Origin: Ypsolopha sequella
Lineage: Eukaryota > Arthropoda > Insecta > Lepidoptera > Ypsolophidae
Length of the DNA stretch: 64,000 nucleotides
Assembly: GCA_934047225.1 (NCBI GenBank)
Contig: CAKOHE010000103.1
Location: 682,001-746,000, forward strand
Direction: 5' to 3'
Shown: positions 21,606 through 31,388 of the stretch, in pieces
Layout of the letters: every line of letters starts with the position of its first letter
Numbering within the stretch: the stretch's first letter is position 1
The notes under the pieces: generated by a model
Told to the model about the DNA's origin: nothing
The model's input: only the letters and a program-made list of their open reading frames with translations
Database searches by the model: none
Program-made: the position numbers and the translations under genes

Positions 21606-22644
21606 CAGGGTGGAAAAAATGTAAGGGCCCTGGAGGGGAACTACCTTAAATCCTTTAGTTATCTCATTTTACTGAAAGAAAACATTCCTTTATTTTTTAA
21701 AAGAAACAAAACTGCATTCAAAGATCTTCTAAAATTTACTTGTCTCACCCGGGAACTGAACCAACTAAAAATTAAAAAAATAAACCCTCGCTATTTTATA
21801 ATACGAATCGGTAGGATTATTGTTCAGGATAAAATTTGTCTAATAAACATTTAATCTTACACTCATCTGTTGTACGAGATACCCATGAAATTGAATATTT
21901 ATTACAAGTTCTTTATTAACAATACTTAGTACTGTTCACTTGTAAAGTAATAATGATACGCCATTATTACACAATGACAGCACGGAATGAAAGCAAAACA
22001 AAACAAAATTTGAAATTCGAACGAATACTTTTATCGATTTTAAAAATGTTGAAAGTTATGGTTAGAACTTCAAATTTGTTGCTCCGCGTTGCAAAAAAAA
22101 TACGTTCCTTTTTTAAACTTTTCGTCAGTACGCCTAGTGCAAGAAGGAATTGTGCTGTGCATACATTTATTATTACCATTTAACGATTTTCTTATTGAAG
22201 TCTTCAACAAGGTACTTAAGATAAATAACATTAGCAAGCTTGTACTTAATACAATGTCTTTGGATGTAAGAGAGATAAGAAAATTAGAACGCTTCATTTA
22301 CATGTTACAAGTGAATAGTACTAGGTATTGTTAACATAGAACTTGTAATGAATATTTAATTTCATGAGTATCTCGTACAACAGATGAGTGTAAGACCAAA
22401 TGTTTATTAGACAAATTTTATTCTGAACAATAATCCTACCGATTCGTATAGTAAAATAGCGAGGGTTTATTTTTTAAATTTTTAGTTGGTTCGATTCCCG
22501 GGTGAGACAAGCGAATTTCAGAATATCTATGAATGCAGTTTTGTTTCTTTAAAAAAATAAAGGAATGTTTTCTTTCAGTAAAATGAGCTAACTAAAGGAT
22601 TTAAGGTAGTTCCCCTCCAGGGCCCTTAAATTTTTTCCACCCTG
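21606..22644. mobile_element. Large foldback element, about 1.04 kb, arms over 300 bp
   Basis: Begins CAGGGTGGAAAAAATGTAAG at 21606 and ends with the near-exact inverse at 22644, flanked by TA on both sides. Pairing continues through the gggccctggaggggaactac, ctcacccgggaactgaacc and cactcatctgttgtacgagat arms. The element therefore consists mostly of two inverted arms of more than 300 bases around a small centre. It starts with the same CAGGGTG as the MITE at 21024 but is otherwise unrelated. The open frames inside are palindrome shadows. Confidence 0.9.
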
Positions 22645-22654
22645 TATATGTTAA

Positions 22655-22985
22655 ACGCTGGCCTCTCAATCTTGAGAGCCAGGTTCGATGCCCGGTCGGA
22701 CATGCACCAATGAGTTTTTCGGAATTCATATGCATAGTATTTGTTCTTACTTACTACCACTTGCTGAACGGTGAAGGAAAACATCGTAAGGAAACCTGCA
22801 TGCCCTAAAAAGCGTGTATTTGTGCCCGAAGTATGGCGATAGAGCTCACCACTCATCACGTTGGGACGTAATAATCGTCGGTGAAACGCGGGTATACCAA
22901 GTGTGGACTGTGACTTGCATTTCACAGTTCACGCTTGGAACATCTTTGACACTCCCTCGGGGATTCATGTCGTGACGATATATCT
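22655..22985 (+). repeat. tRNA-headed SINE, copy 3
   Basis: Starts within aacgctggcctctcaatctt, followed by the B-box-like aggttcgatgcccggtcgg, the family body, and the tail ctcggggattcatgtcgtga. Nearly full length but missing the first tRNA bases. It lies 10 bases after the foldback element. Confidence 0.75.
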
Positions 22986-23254
22986 ATCTTATGTTACGTA
23001 AAACTGCGCGGTAAAATCCGTTAATTTGTTTAAATTAAGTATCATAAAATATCTGTGTTTTTGATTGATTTCTAGTTCTGACTAAATGTATTCTAATAAT
23101 AATAATAATAAAATATTTTCTTTAAAAAAGTAAAATGTGAAATTGGTGATAAATTGCTAATAATAAAAATGAAGTTTGGGTTTATGGAAATATTTCATTC
23201 CGAAAGTGAAAAAACAACGTCATAAATTATGGATTTACTTACCAAGCTTTTGTT

Positions 23255-24319
23255 GGGTTATTCCCAGAGCTCCAAAAATTTCTTCCCACGGCTCCAAAAA
23301 TTCAATTTAATATTTATTATTATCATAATTTTATTCTCGTCGGCTCCAAAAGATTAACTGTACATATATGCAGAACAGGACGAACACATAGCTAGTTTTA
23401 TTAAAAGCTAGACCCATGTCAGTGAAACCCTTATAGCGTTCTTTTTAAAATTTTTGGAAAATTGTGATAATTCTAAATATTATTAGAGTGCAATACAAAC
23501 TAGAAAAGATCAATCAGAAACAAACCCAAAGACAAGAATATGGAAAAATTTCCCGGGCCAGGATTTGAACCTGCGAACAAGGCGTGAAATCACATAACGC
23601 CCTCGTGAGCATTCTATATGTGCAGTACAAGCTGGTATATCAGGTAGAAGCAAAAATAACAGTGGACAAGTATGATGGAAGAATTCTGGGTAGGAACCTC
23701 GGTGGCGTAATTGGTAGCGCGCTTGTCTTGATAACAAGAGGTCGCAGGTTCGAATCCTGGCCCGGGGAATTTTTTCATATTCTTGTCTTTGGGTTTGTTT
23801 CTGATTGATCTTTTCTAGTTTGTAATGCACTCTAATAATATTTAGAGTATTCATAGCGATGGATTTCGCAAAATAAACATAATCTATCATAATATATTAT
23901 TATTTTAAGGCTGATTAACCATGATAAAATATGTCCTTAACAATAAAAGCTGTGTTTAGCTGTTATTATTTTATAAATATTTTAATATAGAGTACCTATA
24001 TATCAAATCACGTCATTTTTTTATTATAAATCTACGCTTTTATATATTTTAAGACGGTGCATCAGTTTACTATGTACTAATTGGCGCCCTCATTGCGTTT
24101 TTCCTCATTAAGTAGGTACAAGAAAAGAAACTAACTGTAGTATATTTATATGCTTCTACTTGAATTTGTTATTTATGTACAACGTGACTGTACATGATAG
24201 CTTTTGGAGCCGGTGAGAAATTAACATTTTCTACAAATTAATTTTTGGAGTCATGGGAATCTCTGTATGAAATTTCATTTTTTTGAGAACAATGGATTTT
24301 GGAGTCCTGGGAATAACCC
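23255..24319. mobile_element. GGGTTATTCCC-ended element, copy 1, perfect 8-bp duplication
   Basis: Ends GGGTTATTCCCAGAGCTCC and ggagtcctgggaataaccc are inverted repeats. Identical octamers CTTTTGTT flank it at 23247-23254 and 24320-24327. A second copy is at 41049-41536 (488 bases). This one is 1065 bases because it contains an inserted SINE palindrome (about 23400-23930). An 8-bp duplication is typical of hAT and P superfamilies, but the GGGTT start does not fit the usual hAT YARNG consensus, so I leave the superfamily open. Confidence 0.88.
23465..23850. repeat. Inverted pair of tRNA-related SINEs
   Basis: The right arm (about 23690-23850, + strand) opens with a tRNA-like head: ggtggcgtaattggtagcgc, an anticodon-arm-like cttgtcttgataacaag whose loop would read TGA, and gtcgcaggttcgaatcctgg. 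The left arm (about 23465-23575) is the inverse of the right arm's distal half (ttcccgggccaggatttgaacctgcg and on). I tested the head as a tRNA gene: the acceptor stem has mismatches and there is no variable arm expected for a Ser tRNA, so it is SINE-derived. Confidence 0.75.
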
Positions 24320-24665
24320 CTTTTGTTTATTCTTAAATGGAATACCCCGTGGGAGTATTTCTGTAGCCTCCAATATTCTTAGAATTCATGTTTTTACCTA
24401 TTGTTATTATTGAATGTTTTTACTATACACAACACAACTGTGGATGAAACATGCGAACATCCGTCAGTAGCTTTTTTGAAGTGGAACAATGCCTTCAATG
24501 TTTTTTGATGGAAAAAAATAAACTAAATGGACTTTTAACTCATTATCAGAATATTCGCCAATGTATTAATGATTGATGCATAAGTAATTTATCCTATGTT
24601 TCAAAATCGGTTTAGGTTTTTTTGATTTTAGTATTATAGTAAATTGATTCAGAATAAAATCATCT

Positions 24666-24852
24666 GACGCCAGGTTTTTACTCCAGCACCCGTAGTATAG
24701 TGTTTAATCGCGCGCGATGCAACTTAGTTGAAACACGAGTTGTGACACGATGTTTTTGCGATTAAACAGTATGTCACGCTCCTTGCACTTGTGATTCAAC
24801 TAAGTCATGTCGCGCGTATTAAACACTGTGACACGGGCCTAGGCGCCTAGTG
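24666..24852. mobile_element. Short palindromic MITE
   Basis: gtttaatcgcgcgcgatgca...acttagttgaa is inverse to ttcaactaagtcatgtcgcgcgtattaaac across a centre near 24755. Outer words gacgccaggt and gcctagtgtc are weakly inverse. It sits just upstream of the transposase exon 2 acceptor (24911-24912). Confidence 0.65.
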
Positions 24853-24912
24853 TCAAATAAAAGTTATTTTTTTATTAACCGTTTTACAGTTAAATAACAT
24901 TTTCTTTTGCAG

Positions 24913-25725
24913 CCGAGAACGGCCCGACGGTGGCGCAATCGAAATGCAGAAGAAGGCCACATTCTCGACCACCCTCGTGCACATGGGCCTCGAATCATTA
25001 ATGGGGAAAACCTTAGGCGCATGGTTAACCATTACCAAATGCAACCCTTTGCACGCACCAGAGAATTTGCTGAGGAATTTAACTGCACCACGAGAACGGT
25101 TCGCAACACTCTTCATAGGGAAGGAATTCACCACAGAAAGCCTGCAAGAAAAATCATACTAAACGAACGACTAAAGGCAGCAAGACTTGCATTTGCCAGA
25201 GAGTTTCGGGACTTTGATTTCAGCAATGCTGTTTTCTCTGACGAGAAATGTTTCAAGTCGAGCCAACAGGGTCGCCTAAACCTCTGGCGAATCAACAATA
25301 CCCGGTATGAAGAAAACAAAGTTGTTGAGAATAAGGAATCCGGACGAATCGTCGCAAATATGTGGGGTTGGATGAGTGCTGACGGTCCTGGTGAACTGCA
25401 GTTCATATCGGGGAGGGCAAACGGGGCGAGTTATGTAGAGTTGTTAGAGGATATAATGTTGCCAACTGTGCGAACGGTATATCCCAGGGATGAGGTGCCA
25501 GAAATCAATTTCATTCACGATAACTGTCCCATTCATACTGCACGTGTTGTTCAACAGTGGTTCCAAAGAAATCCGGAAGTAAAGTGTGTGCCCTGGCCTT
25601 CCCGCTCTCCAGATCTAAACCCTATAGAAAATCTCTGGGGTATCATGGTGCAGAGATGGGACAATCGTGAGGAACGCACGAAAGAGGCGCTCGTGCAACA
25701 CTGCTACCAGGCATGGGAATCCCCT
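24913..25725 (+). pseudogene. Tc1-like DD35E transposase, exon 2 (catalytic part)
   Basis: Follows ttttcttttgcag in phase 0. It starts inside the first HTH (PRTARRWRNRNAEEG), passes through a second HTH (CTTRTVRNTLHREGIHHRKP), and contains the full DDE core: D in VFSDEKCF, D in NFIHDNCPIHTA and E in DLNPIENLWG. I count 35 residues between the second D and the E, so the signature is DD35E rather than the classical DD34E. The frame ends at 25726 because of a hAT MITE (25731-26121). The conserved C-terminus resumes after it. The catalytic triad is intact, so the copy may have been active before the two MITE insertions. An uninterrupted frame over 270 codons suggests that was recent. Confidence 0.88.
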
Positions 25726-25730
25726 TAGAG

Positions 25731-26121
25731 TAGGGCTGCCATCCGTCCAGGTTTCCCCGGATTTGTCCTAGTTTGGAGGGCGTCCGGGGGCCGTCCGGGG
25801 AGGATTTGCAAAAAGATACGGGTAAAACCCGGACACTATATGTATCCGGGGTAACCACAATTAATTGAAGGATAATCAATAAATAAAAACAAATCGCATC
25901 GAAGCCAACTCCAGCGCGGCAATATAACATATTTATTGTTTAATGAATAATTATTAATGTTGAATGAAAAATATTTAATGAATAAAATGTTAAATAAAAA
26001 CTTATTTTTTTAAAGAATATTTGTTTTAAGCGTGTCCGGGGAAAAACCGCAATTTTACCTAAATGTCCGGGGTTTTTGAAGTTTTTGTCCTCTGTCGGCA
26101 ATTTAGATGATGGCAGCCCTA
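25731..26121. mobile_element. hAT-type MITE in the transposase C-terminus
   Basis: Ends TAGGGCTGCCATC and GATGGCAGCCCTA are inverted repeats. Flanks CCTTAGAG (25723-25730) and CCTAAGAG (26122-26129) match at 7 of 8 positions. TAGGG fits YARNG. The interior is rich in tccgggg words in both orientations. 391 bases. Confidence 0.88.
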
Positions 26122-26122
26122 C

Positions 26123-26218
26123 CTAAGAGGCACGGAGTTATGTGCCAACCTCATACGCTCAATGAGAAATAGGTGCGATGAGGTTATCAACTCAGGCGGA
26201 GCCGCGATACGCTATTAA
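26123..26218 (+). pseudogene. Tc1-like transposase C-terminal remnant
   Basis: The frame from 26123 reads LRGTELCANLIRSMRNRCDE and then VINSGGAAIRY before TAA, the usual C-terminus of Tc1-like transposases. It is out of frame by one base with exon 2 if the MITE and one target duplication are disregarded. There is thus either a one-base indel near the insertion site or an imperfect duplication. Confidence 0.8.
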
Positions 26219-27165
26219 TTACTTCAGAGTCAACTTTTGGTGCTAATTTATTTTTATTTATTTATTTATTTATTTAAAGATTTACATGTTTGCATTCTGA
26301 CATAAAGTAAGTAATTATGGATGTTGCTACGTAACCATAGACGAATACAACATAATGTAATAATAACATAAAACATATTACATAGGTTAACTAGAACAAA
26401 TTAAATAATTATGTATGTTTGTATCGTAACATAAGATTTTTTAATGTAGCAAGAACGCAATTTCAATGTGTGAGCTTCAGATTTAAAGAGGCCTATGGCC
26501 CATAAATAAATCTTCCGCGAGCGTCGCCTAGCTAAGAGAAAGTATAAAATAACAAATATAAAGAAAGATAAAAGGGAACCACCACCACACAAAAGACAAG
26601 CCCACAAACACAAAGAAAATTGTACCATAATATGTTATCGGGGAAAGTTCCGCCGACCCTCCAACCGCTCGCAACAGAGCAGAAAGCTGCCCCGCGCAGC
26701 TCTCCCCGATCGTACCTACTTATCGGCGAAATGTTATCAAACTCGTTATTTTGTTAGATATAATATTACATTTTGCTAATCCATATTTGACCCTAATGCA
26801 ATACACTAAGAATGTTTACTTCGAATTAAATAAAGACTTACTCTTTACGATGACCAAATAGATGAACAGTGAGCTAAGTACACAAATGCCGACTTTATGT
26901 GGATTGAAATAGGAACCAGATCACAAAAGAAGAAGAATGGGAATCTCAATTCCAAAAGCTTTATCAGGAATACCCATATATTTAGCAATTTCCATGAAAT
27001 TAATGTTGAAATTAATGTTGTATTATTCTTATTATTAAAAACAAGGACTTAATTTTTTGTGTTGACTGTTGTATATTATGTAATAATTTTAATTATTTAA
27101 AGTAGATTCGATTTTTCAATATGATTGTTGTATATTTTTCATGTTTTATTGTATATTTGTATTAT
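26219..27165. other. No gene recognised
   Basis: Contains a TTTA microsatellite near 26250-26278 and an inverted pair, tatcggggaaag at 26637 against agctctccccgat at 26699. The minus-strand frame 26401-26628 is Cys/Leu-rich and hydrophobic but has no recognisable homology. Confidence 0.35.
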
Positions 27166-27169
27166 AAGC

Positions 27170-27470
27170 AGCGGAAGCTCAGGGGTAGAACGCTGGCCTC
27201 TCAATCTTGAGGTCCCAGGTTCGATCCCCGGTCGGGCATGCACCAATGAGTTTTTCGGAATTTATATGCATAGTATTTGTTCTTACTTACCACTTGCGTG
27301 TATTTGTGCCCGAAGTACGGCAATAGGGCTCACCACCCATCACGTTGGGACGTAATATATTCGTCGGTGAAATGCGGGTGTACTGAGTAGAGATTGTGAA
27401 TTACATTTCACAGTTCACACTCGGAATACCTCTGACACCCCTTTGGGGATTCATGTCGTGACGATACAAA
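27170..27470 (+). repeat. tRNA-headed SINE, copy 4 (best head)
   Basis: gctcaggggtagaacgctgg (A-box region), tctcaatcttgaggtc (anticodon arm with AATCTT-type loop), and caggttcgatccccggtcgg (B box) form a recognisable tRNA-derived head. The family body follows, then the tail ggggattcatgtcgtgacga at 27447-27466. About 300 bases. A short internal deletion removes the gaacggtgaaggaaaac block present in other copies. Confidence 0.8.
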
Positions 27471-27819
27471 TATAATATTGTATTATTGAAATTAGATTTT
27501 ATTTTTCGTGTTGATTATTGTATATTTTTTATTATTGTAAATAGATTCTATTTTCGTGTAGATTGTTGCATTTTTTTAAATAGAGCTATCGTTGTTCTTG
27601 GCACCAATAACGATTGTGCTGTGACTGTGATTTTAATGCTGGTGCAGAGCAGAGACTTGCCAAATTGTTAACGAACTGAGATAATAAAAATAATTAAAAA
27701 AAATATATTTTGCATAATCGCATACAGGCTGTTAATTAACGGTGTCGTCATATTTCAGAACCCATAACTGATTATGCTTAGCAACTTTCGTAAAGCATAA
27801 ATATAAGAAATTAATAGTA

Positions 27820-28025
27820 CATTACGATACGAGAGCGATAAAACGTTTTCTGACGAGTGTGAGTTTGCGGCACGAGCCGAAGGCGAGTGCTGCAATCACA
27901 CGAGTCGAGAAAAAGTTTCTCGCACGAGTTTCGTATAATTTTTTATAGCACAAGTGCGGAAAATGCCGACTTTTTCAAAAAGGTCATTTTACGCACGGTG
28001 TGCTATAAACGTTTTTAATTTCTTA
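27820..28025. repeat. Dispersed repeat (cattacgatacgagagcga family), copy 1
   Basis: Begins acattacgatacgagagcga at 27819 and is nearly identical to 63262-63400, differing by an extra gtgagtttgcggcacgagcc block here. Both copies have caatcacacgagtcgagaaa, cgcacgagtttcgtataatt and aagtgcggaaaatgccgac. Relatives are at 17975 and 34890. Confidence 0.7.
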
Positions 28026-28382
28026 CATTATAGAGGTAGATTGATAATAACCACGACAATTTCAGATAACTTTCTCAAATCTCACAGCAACATTATCAAT
28101 AAATATATCTAAATTAGTAGTTCCGAGTCCTCAATACATGACGTATCTACTTTTAACAGTCTGTATATTTCGCACTTACTCTCATTATTTAAAAACATCG
28201 TTTTTTATATTTTATTGACGTTAAATTGCCATTGGTGGCAATTCGGCGCAACACAACTTAACTTGTTTGACAGAACTAATCTTATTTTGAGCGTCCTGTC
28301 TTTGCCTTTTTCATACACAAAGAAAAAGACAGAATGCTTAAATTAAATTTAGTCCTGTCAAATAAGTTAAGGTGTGTTACAC

Positions 28383-28922
28383 CATAGTAAAACCAGAACA
28401 GTAGATTAACTCACACCCCGTACGAGACTTCAATACCTACTGTGTCAGGGTTGTTCCTTCTTTTATTTTCGTACCTAGCTAATACAAATCAATATTTAAA
28501 TACATATATTATACATATACTACGTAGGTATGTATTATGTTTGTAAATATTAAATTCATTTACATTGGGCCTTCAACTCGATTATTATTTATATGTACCA
28601 TAAATTGTGTACTCACCTTTCTTGTTGAGTTGGTATTGAGAAGAACGATAATTCTGGATTTGAGGAATTATTATTGAGGCATCCGAAGACAGAACAATAT
28701 GTACGACAGCGTGCTGTCGACATATTTGAAGTGATCGGTGCCGCGCTTGTTCGAAAGACTTGACTGAGCGCGACCGCGGCGTAACCCCGACTAGCACCGG
28801 CCTTGCATACCGAGATATCGCTGTTGTGTGCGTACTTTAGTTCGTGCGTACTAGCACGCACACATATTAGCCGCGCGATGTACCTTTGGTTGAAGATAAA
28901 CTACTGTTCTGGTTTTACTATG
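28383..28922. mobile_element. P-like non-autonomous transposon carrying a THAP exon
   Basis: Terminal repeats CATAGTAAAACCAGAACAG and CTGTTCTGGTTTTACTATG match over at least 22 bases. The element is flanked by identical heptamers GTTACAC at 28376-28382 and 28923-28929. It is 540 bases long and contains a minus-strand THAP-type first exon with a splice donor. CA...TG ends, a 7- to 8-bp duplication and an N-terminal THAP domain are the combination expected for P-superfamily transposons. The catalytic region is absent, so it is an internally deleted derivative. Confidence 0.78.
28617..28723 (-). CDS. THAP-domain N-terminal exon (partial)
   Basis: From ATG at 28723 (minus) the frame reads MSTARCRTYC, then SVFGCLNNNSSNPELSFFSI and PTQQE, ending at a clean GTGAGT donor (28616-28611). 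C-x4-C spacing followed by a short linker and the S-F-F-S-I-P block matches the start of the C2CH THAP zinc finger, in which the second C-x2-H pair comes 35-50 residues later on the next exon. That next exon is missing because the transposon end lies 230 bases away. THAP domains bind DNA and are the DNA-binding module of P-element transposases and their domesticated relatives. An alternative in-frame upstream Met near 28859 is less likely. Confidence 0.7.
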
Positions 28923-29039
28923 GTTACACCGAATCGACACAAATGTCTATTTCTATACGTAGTGTAATAGCCTAATTTTGATTATAAATAAATGTACTAC
29001 ATATTTATTTCTGTTTTATTAACAACGCTACAACATTAA

Positions 29040-29880
29040 TTTTGCACATGACATATATTCACAAAATAATTATCACATCACTTAAAAATAGATAAATCTG
29101 CAGTTTTTCTAAAGCTCTAACTAAAGTAAAACAAAGGATAACGCCGCGCCGCTCTGGCGCCGGAACGGTAAAGGAAAGAATTTTATAGAATACTCATTTC
29201 ACAAATTTCAACTGTTTTCCGCCACATTTACAGGCGTAACAATACCGCCTCACGCTCTTGCTAGTCATTGGTCGAGCGCGTGGATGTGTCAGTGCGGCAA
29301 CGACTGGCAGGCTACAAGCGATTCTACGCTTTAAGGTAGGCCAGCGGCCGTTTCCACGATAGTACTTACCGGGTTCTGTTTCAGCTGAAAAAGACAAACC
29401 TACGCGAACAAGTGGGATGACATAATCTCTGTCTAACCCGCTAACGTTCATAGGTCCCTTTCCCCGGAACAGACTCACCGCCAAATTTACAAACGGGACT
29501 TAGTGTTTGAAAATTGTTTGTGAATGAACGAGACAACAGGATGTCCAAGCAAAAGATGCAAAAGAAAAGTTTTATGTTTAGTGCATGTACAGGGACAGGC
29601 CGAAAATCAGCGCTGTGTTACTGCTCGACAGTCTGCCCTTTTTCGTCACATTTTGTAGTGTGTTATATAATTGTTTTCTTGTAAGTTTAGTTTTTCAAGT
29701 TATTTTTATTGTAAGAAATTTCCGTGTTTTTATTTGTGATGAGTTTTCTTTCTTTCTTTCTTTCAAGCAGCTCTTAGCTTTAAGGGGCGTTTGTGTATTC
29801 GGTGGCCAGGCTCGTTTAACTCGAAGTATTTATATGTCCCAATAAAAATGTTCATTTAACGTTGTGTCAGGTGGTGAAAG
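29040..29880. other. No gene recognised; LINE-tail-like sequence
   Basis: A minus-strand frame at 29194-29484 (96 codons, Arg/Cys-rich) has a moderate GC content but no domain I recognise. About 29600-29770 ends in a TTTC microsatellite (gttttctttctttctttctt), like the LINE-tail debris at 9238-9260. Confidence 0.35.
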
Positions 29881-29984
29881 GAGACAGTAGAGAGCGTCCC
29901 GTTAAATATTTATTTTATTCTGTTTTTTAGTATTTGTTATAGCGGCAACAGAAATACATTATATGTGAAAATTTCAACTGTCTA

Positions 29985-30095
29985 ACTATCACGGTTCATG
30001 AGATACAGCCTGGTGACAGACGGACAGACGGACGGACAGCGGAGTCTTAATAATAGGGTCCCGTTGGTTACCCTTTGGGTTCGGAACCCCAAAAA
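29985..30095 (-). repeat. Dispersed module ggacggacagcgg / gggtcccg ... ggttcggaacccc
   Basis: The words cagacggacagacggacgga, cggagtcttaataatagggt and ttgggttcggaacccc parallel those at 500-583. These are the same lepidopteran-type repeat end. Confidence 0.6.
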
Positions 30096-30384
30096 ATAGC
30101 ATCCAAATCCGTGCAGTGGCTCAAAAGCTATTAGCGAATATTTGTACAGACTAAAATGGTCACTGGTCAACTTCTTTTGGTCATAGTGAACTGAACTTTG
30201 GTTCAAGAAACCCTCTAGCTAACAGGGAAAACTGCACCCAAATCTATTTAGCGGTTCTGAAGTTTTAAGCGAACACCTACAGACCGTATTGTATATTATA
30301 GTACCGATGCCAGCATAGCACGCTACCTATTGGCAATTCTTGTGACGTCAAATCGTGTATAAATAGAGATAAGAAGCAAATTAG

Positions 30385-30850
30385 AAAGCAGTGCCTGCAT
30401 ATGGAATCCGCATGAAACCAAGTACATAACCATGCTTGAAAAAGTTCAGAAGGCTTTTCTAAGGTACTTGTACAAGCGGACTTATTGGTATTATTACCCT
30501 TTGCTTTAATCCACAACTTGGTGCATTAGAAATGCATTTTTTAGACGTGGGAACGATGAATTAACAATCGCATTGAAAGTATTACGTGGACTCATAGACT
30601 GCCCCGAGTTACATAACCAATTATGCTGACTATAATATATGTTCCTGACAAGTATATTACCAAAACACGATCCTCTCGGACACGAACACTTCTTGCAATT
30701 CCTTATTTAAAAACTATCTCACATGCAAATTCCTCTCTCTGCCATATGATCAGTGGGCTGAACTCAGTCCTCAGGTATTCTATAGACTCTGACATTTTCA
30801 ATGATTTTGAACTAAATTTTGAAGGTTTGCTCTGAGCATTGTGAACGTAA
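30385..30850 (+). pseudogene. LINE reverse-transcriptase C-terminal remnant
   Basis: Across shifting frames the sequence encodes the typical post-catalytic region of jockey/CR1-type LINEs: LEKVQKAFLRYLYKRTYWYY at about 30433-30495, then RGNDELTIALKVLRGLIDCP, then HANSSLCHMISGLNSVLRYS at 30719-30780, ending at TGA 30833. Several frameshifts and stops make it a pseudogene. It lies in the lin-54 intron before exon 7. Confidence 0.65.
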
Positions 30851-31258
30851 TTATATTGTTAATATCTCTGGTTGTGTTTAATCCCTTGTAGGGTTTTTAG
30901 TGTTTTATAAAAACAACATTTTATTTTAGACACTTAGTTTTTAATTAGAGAAATTGCACACGCACAGTACCTAAGTTTTATTTATAAAAACAACAAACAT
31001 TGGAAGATGGAACCAGAGAGATCCAGGACCATAGACAAAGTTAATTTTTAAATAAAGGTACAAACACACATAGCATAGTAGATTATTTTAACAGTGTTTA
31101 ACCACATATTGATTTGTATTATTATATTCTTTATTAATTACTGTGACAAGTTTAATCATTGTAATTAATTAGTTAAATAAATTAATAAATAAAGAACTGC
31201 AGGCGACATACAAAAGTTTTGCCCGGGTATGTATACCGAGAGTTGTCTTGTATCGCAG

Positions 31259-31388
31259 GTACAGTACATCCGCCTGGTCAGTAACACAGGCACCTCGACT
31301 TCCACCAAAGTTGTGAACGCGACACCCAAGCAAGGACAAGTGGTCGGGCTGCCAGCCAATAAGACCATCATGGTCACTGATAAAATGG
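31259..31388 (+). CDS. lin-54: lin-54/Mip120-like, exon 7
   Basis: Follows gtcttgtatcgcag and precedes a GTTAGT donor (31389). It is 130 bases, entering in phase 0 and leaving in phase 1. It encodes VQYIRLVSNTGTSTSTKVVN, then ATPKQGQVVGLPANKTIM and VTDKM. The F/Q-x-Y-V/I-R-L-V block followed by Ser/Thr repeats is the segment that most resembles vertebrate LIN54 (KFHYVRLV then a Ser/Thr-rich run), and it is my main reason for the gene call. It is 11.7 kb after exon 6. Confidence 0.78.

Noticed and set aside
21561..22334. Several open frames of 66-97 codons inside 21606-22644
   Set aside because: They are mirror products of the foldback arms on the two strands and have no domain.
23696..23770. 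Functional tRNA gene
   Set aside because: The A and B boxes and an anticodon-like loop are visible, but acceptor-stem pairs are mismatched and the variable arm needed for a TGA (Ser) tRNA is missing. It is also part of a SINE palindrome.
29194..29484. Minus-strand gene of 96 codons
   Set aside because: Open frame of moderate GC content without domain or clear start context; may be retroelement-derived, so it is not called.
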